Source: Deltaproteobacteria bacterium (lineage in GTDB: Bacteria; Myxococcota; Kuafuiibacteriia; Kuafuiibacteriales; Kuafuiibacteriaceae). Taken from it: a DNA stretch of 64,000 nt. The notes beneath the pieces were generated by a model. That model did no database searches and was not told the DNA's origin. It saw only the letters and a program-made list of their open reading frames with translations. Shown here piece by piece: positions 59,855 to 64,000 of the stretch. Numbering within the stretch: the stretch's first letter is position 1; the number at the start of each line of letters is the position of its first letter. Location: the NCBI GenBank assembly GCA_020632995.1, contig JACKEN010000005.1, positions 310,001 to 374,000 of the forward strand, read 5' to 3'. A program made the translations under genes and the position numbers.

Positions 59855-61312
59855 GTGCGGTACGACGCGGTGGTGGTGGGGGCCGGCTTCGGCGGCCTCG
59901 GGGCGGCCCTGAGGCTGGCCGAGGGCGGGGCGAAGGTGGCGCTGTTGGAGGCGCTCAACTACCCCGGCGGCTGCGCCAGCACCTTCAGGCGCGCTGGCTA
60001 CCGCTTCGAGGCCGGCGCGACCCTGTTCTCGGGCTTCGGGCCGGGACAGCTCTTCGCGCGCTGGATCGAGGCCCACGGGTTGGACGTGCAGGTGGACTTC
60101 GAGGACCCGATGGTGCGCTTTCGGACCCCCGACTTCGAGCTGGCGGTCGGGCCGTCACGGGGGCCCCTGCGTGACCAGCTGGTGGCGCTGGGGGTCCCGG
60201 CGGAGGGGCTGGACGGGTTCCTGCGGCAGCAGCGCAAGGTGGCGGACGCGCTGTGGGGGCTCCTCGACGACCCCGCGCTCCTGCCGCCCTTCGGGGCGGC
60301 GGCGCTCCTTCGGCACGTGGCGAACAGCCCTCGCTACCTGCCTCTGTTGCCGCTCTTGGGGAAGCCGCTCGGCGCGGTGCTGGCGAGGCATGGGCTGACC
60401 GAGGCGGAGCCGCTGGTGGCCTACCTGAACGGGCTCTGCCAGATCACCGTGCAGTGTGGAGTGGCGGAGGCCGAGGCGCCCTTCGCCCTCGGCACCATGG
60501 ACTACTACCACCGCGGCACCGGGCACGTGCGGGGCGGCATCGGGCGCCTGGCCGGGGCGCTGGTGGACGCGGTGCGGGGCGCGGGCGGTGAGGTGCACCT
60601 GGCCACCCGGGCGCGGGGGCTCCGGCGGGCGCCGGGGGGCTGGGCGGTGGAGACCCGGCAAGGCGTCCTGCACGCGGAGGCGGTGGTGGCGAACCTCCTG
60701 CCCTCCGCGGTGCAAGCCTTGTTGCGGGACGAGGCGCCGCTCCCCGCCCTGGCCCGGCGCAGCGCCGCGGTGGCGACCGGGTGGGGCGCGATCATGCTCT
60801 ACCTGGTGGTGGCGCCGCCCCCTGACGCGGGCCCCGGCCCCATCCACCTCGAGGGGGTGGGGGACCCGGGGGCCCCCTTCACCGAGGGCAACCACGTCTT
60901 CGCGTCGGTGAGCGGTGAGGCGGACGAGGGGCGCTGCCCGCCGGGGCTGCGCACGATGACGGTGAGCACCCACGTGCCCATCCCCTCCGTGCGGGCGGGC
61001 GGCGGGGCCTACGTGGCCCGAGTGCAAGAGAACATGCGGAGGACGCTGGCCGCGCGGGCGCCGGAGTGGGTGCGGGACGTCCGCTTCGAGCTCACCGCCT
61101 CTCCCCGCACCTTCCAGCGCTTCACCGGGCGCCCGGAGGGCCACGTGGGCGGGGTGCCGCGCCGAGCGGGCCTGCACCACTACCGCGATCTGGTGCCGGC
61201 GCCGCCCCTGCCCGGGCTCTACCTGGTGGGGGACAGCGTGTTCCCGGGTCAGAGCACCCTCGCGACGGCGCTGGGCGGGGTGAAGGCGGCGGAGCGGATC
61301 TCGAGCCGGTGA
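59855..61312 (+). CDS. FAD-dependent oxidoreductase, phytoene desaturase/CrtI-like
   Basis: The 485-residue product has an N-terminal Rossmann motif (AVVVGAGFGGLGAALRLAEG, GxGxxG) followed by 'LLEALNYPGGCASTFRRAGY' and a C-terminal FAD-contact motif 'GLYLVGDSVFPGQSTLATAL', the layout of carotenoid desaturase/isomerase and amine-oxidase-like proteins. The middle has 'TMDYYHRGTGHVRGGIGRLA', often seen in CrtISO-like proteins. No other carotenoid gene is nearby, so the substrate is open. GTG start. Confidence 0.82.
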   Translation: MRYDAVVVGAGFGGLGAALRLAEGGAKVALLEALNYPGGCASTFRRAGYRFEAGATLFSGFGPGQLFARWIEAHGLDVQVDFEDPMVRFRTPDFELAVGPSRGPLRDQLVALGVPAEGLDGFLRQQRKVADALWGLLDDPALLPPFGAAALLRHVANSPRYLPLLPLLGKPLGAVLARHGLTEAEPLVAYLNGLCQITVQCGVAEAEAPFALGTMDYYHRGTGHVRGGIGRLAGALVDAVRGAGGEVHLATRARGLRRAPGGWAVETRQGVLHAEAVVANLLPSAVQALLRDEAPLPALARRSAAVATGWGAIMLYLVVAPPPDAGPGPIHLEGVGDPGAPFTEGNHVFASVSGEADEGRCPPGLRTMTVSTHVPIPSVRAGGGAYVARVQENMRRTLAARAPEWVRDVRFELTASPRTFQRFTGRPEGHVGGVPRRAGLHHYRDLVPAPPLPGLYLVGDSVFPGQSTLATALGGVKAAERISSR

Positions 61313-61366
61313 CCTCGGGTGGCCACTGCGGTGAGGCGGGGCGCGGTGGCCACGAGCCTCCATCCC

Positions 61367-62086
61367 TCAGCGGCTGACTCCGGCCACGGCGAGCCCGCAC
61401 ACCACCACGAGGGTGGCGTGGGTGAAGCGCTCCAATGCCCCCGCCGGTACCCGCTCCCGGAGGGCGCGGCCCAGGAGGTTCCCCACCGGGATGGCCAGCG
61501 CGAGCGCCCCCGCCAGGGCCCAGCGGGTGGCGTCCATCCAGCCCCCGGCGCCGTAGGCGGTGAGCCGGGCGATGTGCATGGCCGCGGCCGACAGGGCGGT
61601 GGTGGCGAGGTAGGCCGGCCCGGTGAGGCCCATCGAGAGCAGGAGCGGCGGCACCAGCAGCCCGCCCCCGCCGCTCGTGGCGGTGATGAAGCCGCCCACC
61701 GCGGCCACCGGCACCACCGCGGAGGCGGGGGGCCGCCAGCGGATCCAGCCCAGGGCCTTGGCGAGCGCGAGGGCGGTGGCCCCGAGGAGGAGGCCCCGCA
61801 GGACTCCGTGGGGGAGCTGCACCGCCAGGGCGCCGCCCAACAGGGCCCCGGGCACCGCGCCGAGGGCCAGCCGGCCAGCGATCCGGGCGTCCAGGTGGCG
61901 GCGGAACAGGAAGAGGCGGTGCAGGTTTCCGGCCAGCAGGGCGGGGGCGGTGACCGCGAGGGCGGTGCCGGGGTCGAACCACAGGGCGAGGGCGAGGAGC
62001 AGGAGGAGGCCGCCGCCCACCCCGGTCAGGGTGGTGAGGGCGCCGGCGGCGAGGCCCAGCGCGGCGAGGAGGAACAGCTCGGTCAT
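61367..62086 (-). CDS. TauE/SafE (DUF81) family membrane permease
   Basis: The 239-residue inner-membrane protein has about seven hydrophobic segments. 'AAGALTTLTGVGGGLLLLLA' and the second-half repeat 'VGGFITATSGGGGLLVPPLL' are the duplicated glycine-rich motifs of the TauE/SafE family, linked to export or uptake of sulfonates and other organic anions. It is divergent from a LysR regulator with a 70-nt gap, which suggests LysR control. Confidence 0.88.
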   Translation of the reverse strand: MTELFLLAALGLAAGALTTLTGVGGGLLLLLALALWFDPGTALAVTAPALLAGNLHRLFLFRRHLDARIAGRLALGAVPGALLGGALAVQLPHGVLRGLLLGATALALAKALGWIRWRPPASAVVPVAAVGGFITATSGGGGLLVPPLLLSMGLTGPAYLATTALSAAAMHIARLTAYGAGGWMDATRWALAGALALAIPVGNLLGRALRERVPAGALERFTHATLVVVCGLAVAGVSR

Positions 62087-62106
62087 GGCCCCAGCTTCGG
62101 CCCCGC

Positions 62107-62159
62107 TTGGTTATCCGTCCAATCGAACCTTCTGAGTGCTACCATAGACGCTGGCTATG
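62107..62159. promoter_or_regulatory. Inverted repeats between tauE-like and lysR-like genes
   Basis: Two inverted repeats lie in the divergent gap: TTGG-N8-CCAA (62107-62122) and CATAG-N7-CTATG (62143-62159). The second contains the LysR-type T-N11-A pattern and its right arm includes the regulator's own ATG, a sensible place for autorepression. Confidence 0.45.
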
Positions 62160-62978
62160 CTTGATGAGCTCCAGCACCTGATCCTGGTGGCCGAGCTGGG
62201 CACCCTCACCGCGGCGGCCCGGCGGGCGCACCTGTCGCAACCTGCGTTGACCGCCTCCATCCAGCGCCTCGAGGAGGACTTCGGGGCGCAGCTCCTGTTG
62301 CGGGGGCGGGGTGGGGCGACCCTCACCGCGGCGGGGCAGGCCCTGTTGCCGCGGGCCCAGGCCGCGCTCGCCGCGGTGGAGGAGGGGCGGCGGGCGGTGG
62401 CGGAGGTCATGGGCCTCGCGGCGGGCGAGGTGCGGGTGGGGGCGGGGGCCACGGTCTGCACCTACCTGTTGCCGCCCATCTTGAAGCGCTTTCGGGCCCG
62501 GCACCCCGGGATCCGGTTCTTCCTGAGCGAGGTCACCACCGAAGAGGCGCAAGACGCCTTGCGGGCCGGCCACCTCGACCTCGCGATCGTGGCCCACAGC
62601 GAGGCGGAGCCCTGGCGCGACGACCCGCTGATCCTGGTGCGGGGCCCGGACTTCGCGCCCCCCGCGGTGGTCGACGAGGCGCCCTTCGTCACCTTCCGGC
62701 CCGGGGCGTCGTCCCGGGCGGTGCTCGAGGCCCACTTCCCGCGCGCCGCCTTCGTCATGGAGCTGGGCGGCATCGCGGCGGTGAAGGGCATGGTGCGAGC
62801 CGGCATCGGTCTCGCCCTCGTGAGCCGCTCGGCGGTGGGCGAGGATCTCGCCCGCGGGCGCCTGATCGAGGTCCCCGACCCGCGTACCCCGTTGATCCGC
62901 CCCCTGGGCCTGCTCCACCGGGGCCTGGAGCGCCTGCCCCCCGCCGCCGCGGCCTTTCGCGCCGAGCTGCTCGGTTGA
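62157..62978 (+). CDS. LysR-family transcriptional regulator
   Basis: The 273-residue product has an N-terminal winged helix-turn-helix (1-60: 'TLTAAARRAHLSQPALTASI', 'RLEEDFGAQLLLR') and a periplasmic-binding-like effector domain (85-270). It is somewhat shorter than the usual 290-310. Divergent from the TauE/SafE permease, it likely controls that gene and itself. The candidate operator overlaps the start codon. Confidence 0.92.
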   Translation: MLDELQHLILVAELGTLTAAARRAHLSQPALTASIQRLEEDFGAQLLLRGRGGATLTAAGQALLPRAQAALAAVEEGRRAVAEVMGLAAGEVRVGAGATVCTYLLPPILKRFRARHPGIRFFLSEVTTEEAQDALRAGHLDLAIVAHSEAEPWRDDPLILVRGPDFAPPAVVDEAPFVTFRPGASSRAVLEAHFPRAAFVMELGGIAAVKGMVRAGIGLALVSRSAVGEDLARGRLIEVPDPRTPLIRPLGLLHRGLERLPPAAAAFRAELLG

Positions 62979-63002
62979 CACACCTCGACCGTGCGGTAGA
63001 GG
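62975..63002 (+). promoter_or_regulatory. Candidate promoter for the tetR-like gene
   Basis: TTGACA (62975-62980) is a perfect -35, followed after 16 nt by TAGAGG (62997-63002), 9 nt before GTG 63012. It fits a near-leaderless transcript. TTGACA overlaps the end of the LysR gene. Confidence 0.5.
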
Positions 63003-63011
63003 ACCGGGACG

Positions 63012-63665
63012 GTGGTCGGTCAGGTCCGTGATCAGGTGCTGCACGAGGCGACGCGCCTGTTGGCCCGGCACGGCTTCGAGGGGACCTCGCTCCAGGCGGT
63101 GGCGGACGCGGTGGGGGTGAAGAAGCCCTCGGTGCTCTACCACTTCAAGTCGAAGGAGGACCTGCGCCAGGCGGTGCTGGACAGCCTGCTGTCGCGTTGG
63201 TCCGAGGTGGTGCCGCGCCTGTTGATGGCGTCCACCCGCACCGGGCTCGCCAAGTTCGAGGCGGTGATCGGGGAGCTGGTGGGCTTCTTCGCCGATGACC
63301 CCGACCGGGCGCGCATCCTGGTGCGCGAGCTGCTGGACCGGCCGGAGCAGATGCAAGAAATCTTGCAACGGCAGGTCCGGCCCTGGGTCGAGGTGGTGGC
63401 GGAGTACATCCGTGAGGGCCAGCGGACGGGCACGGTGCGCCCCGACGTGGACCCGGAGCCCTACGTGCTCCACGTGGTGAGCATGGCCCTGTTCTCCCTC
63501 GCCACCACCCCCGCCGCCTCGCCCTTGTTCGAGGGCGGGGGCCGGGGCCCGGTGGAGCGCACGGTGGGAGAGCTGGTGCGCCTGGCCAAGGCGGCCCTGT
63601 TCGTGGACGGCTACGTGCGGCACCAGGACGACAAGCGGGCCCGACAAGGTGGGGCGGGGCGCTGA
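63012..63665 (+). CDS. TetR-family transcriptional regulator
   Basis: The 217-residue product has an N-terminal helix-turn-helix (about 5-52: 'EATRLLARHGFEGTSLQAVA', 'VKKPSVLYHFKSKEDLRQ') and an all-helical ligand-binding domain with a C-terminal segment like those of other TetR regulators. It precedes a SnoaL-like gene whose promoter region contains a perfect 14-bp palindrome, a likely operator. Effector unknown. GTG start. Confidence 0.92.
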   Translation: MVGQVRDQVLHEATRLLARHGFEGTSLQAVADAVGVKKPSVLYHFKSKEDLRQAVLDSLLSRWSEVVPRLLMASTRTGLAKFEAVIGELVGFFADDPDRARILVRELLDRPEQMQEILQRQVRPWVEVVAEYIREGQRTGTVRPDVDPEPYVLHVVSMALFSLATTPAASPLFEGGGRGPVERTVGELVRLAKAALFVDGYVRHQDDKRARQGGAGR

Positions 63666-63724
63666 ACCCTCGAAATCGCACGGGAGGTCAAAACTCGGCC
63701 CGGCCCGAGGGCTAGGTTGGTCTC

Positions 63725-63738
63725 CGCTCGTACGAGCG
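63725..63738. promoter_or_regulatory. Perfect 14-bp palindrome, candidate TetR operator
   Basis: CGCTCGTACGAGCG reads the same on both strands. A TAGGTT hexamer (63713-63718) ends 6 nt upstream, so the palindrome would lie at the transcription start, where a bound repressor would block initiation. The gene at 63754 begins 15 nt later. Confidence 0.55.
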
Positions 63739-63753
63739 AAAGAGGAGACGAAC

Positions 63754-64000
63754 ATGGACAGAAGAGAAGTCTGGGAGACCTACGCCTCGGCCTGGAAGGC
63801 GGAGGCGGTGGAGGACAAGCGCGCCTTGTTCGAGCGCGCCCTCGACCCCGCGGCCATCTACACCGACCCCTTGATGCAGACCCGGAGCTGGGGCGAGCTG
63901 GAAGGCTACATGGTGCAGTTCCATCAGCAGGTCCCGGGTGGGCACTTCGTGACCACCTGGTTCCACGCCCACCACGACCGCTCGATCGCGCGCTGGGACA
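63754..64000 (+). CDS. SnoaL/NTF2-like protein (partial, runs off the window)
   Basis: The first 82 codons are present. 'REVWETYASAWKAEAVEDKR', 'FERALDPAAIYTDPLMQ' and 'WGELEGYMVQFHQQVPGGHF' fit the small cone-shaped SnoaL/NTF2-like fold (polyketide cyclase-like or ester-degrading families). An AGAGGAGACGAAC ribosome site precedes ATG 63754. The adjacent TetR gene and palindrome suggest it is regulated by that repressor. The rest lies outside the window. Confidence 0.75.
   Translation, partial: MDRREVWETYASAWKAEAVEDKRALFERALDPAAIYTDPLMQTRSWGELEGYMVQFHQQVPGGHFVTTWFHAHHDRSIARWD

Overview
The window is high-G+C Gram-negative DNA. Several secreted proteins are lipoproteins whose lipobox is followed by Asp/Ala/Gly/Ser/Thr-rich 'DAG...DSG' linkers. 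Together with a TPR-bearing Ser/Thr kinase and a MoxR-vWA-beta-propeller operon, this points to Myxococcota or a related deltaproteobacterial lineage that has flagella. No rRNA, tRNA, CRISPR array, transposase or phage gene was recognised.

Layout. (1) 1-10399 (+): a late flagellar gene cluster: end of flgF, flgG, flgA, flgH, flgI, a FlgJ-type rod-cap protein fused to an M23 peptidase, flgM, flgN, flgK, flgL, fliC, fliD, fliS and a FliT-like gene. (2) 10415-15852 (-): thrS preceded by two tandem paralogous membrane-anchored HEAT-like proteins and an SMP-30-type lipoprotein. (3) 15926-26171: leucyl aminopeptidase coupled to an orphan cysteinyl-tRNA-synthetase C-terminal domain, a PNGase F-like lipoprotein, a transmembrane Ser/Thr kinase with TPRs, a small beta-domain lipoprotein, a Sua5-type tRNA t6A enzyme and a SulP transporter. 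(4) 26122-32571 (-): a four-gene, translationally coupled MoxR / bpX5-like / vWA-beta-propeller / bpX6-like-beta-propeller operon, a predicted NTP-dependent conflict or signalling system. (5) 32501-34887: small membrane proteins and an aldehyde dehydrogenase. (6) 34898-40209 and 42913-59800: a large starch/maltodextrin locus, interrupted at 40468-42729 by an RRM protein, an orphan membrane protein and a short lower-G+C patch with two orphan exported proteins. (7) 59855-64000: an FAD oxidoreductase, a TauE/SafE permease with a divergent LysR regulator, a TetR regulator, and the start of a SnoaL-like gene.

How the genes may work together. The starch locus carries three alpha-amylase-type GH13 lipoproteins and a pullulanase lipoprotein, so branched alpha-glucan is probably cut at the cell surface. 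Three non-enzymatic export-signal proteins, two of them sharing a carbohydrate-binding-like motif and two sharing a glucodextranase-C-like domain, plus a beta-barrel, could capture products and pass them across the outer membrane. A MalE/MalK/MalF/MalG ABC importer would move them inward. Its MalF carries an unusual N-terminal Cache-like sensor region. The gene order resembles the logic of a Bacteroidetes Sus locus built from unrelated parts, which is the main metabolic story here. The MoxR-bpX operon is the main candidate for an under-described system. Several genes in the window start 6-9 nt after a TAnnnT-like hexamer and lack a Shine-Dalgarno sequence, suggesting leaderless transcription.
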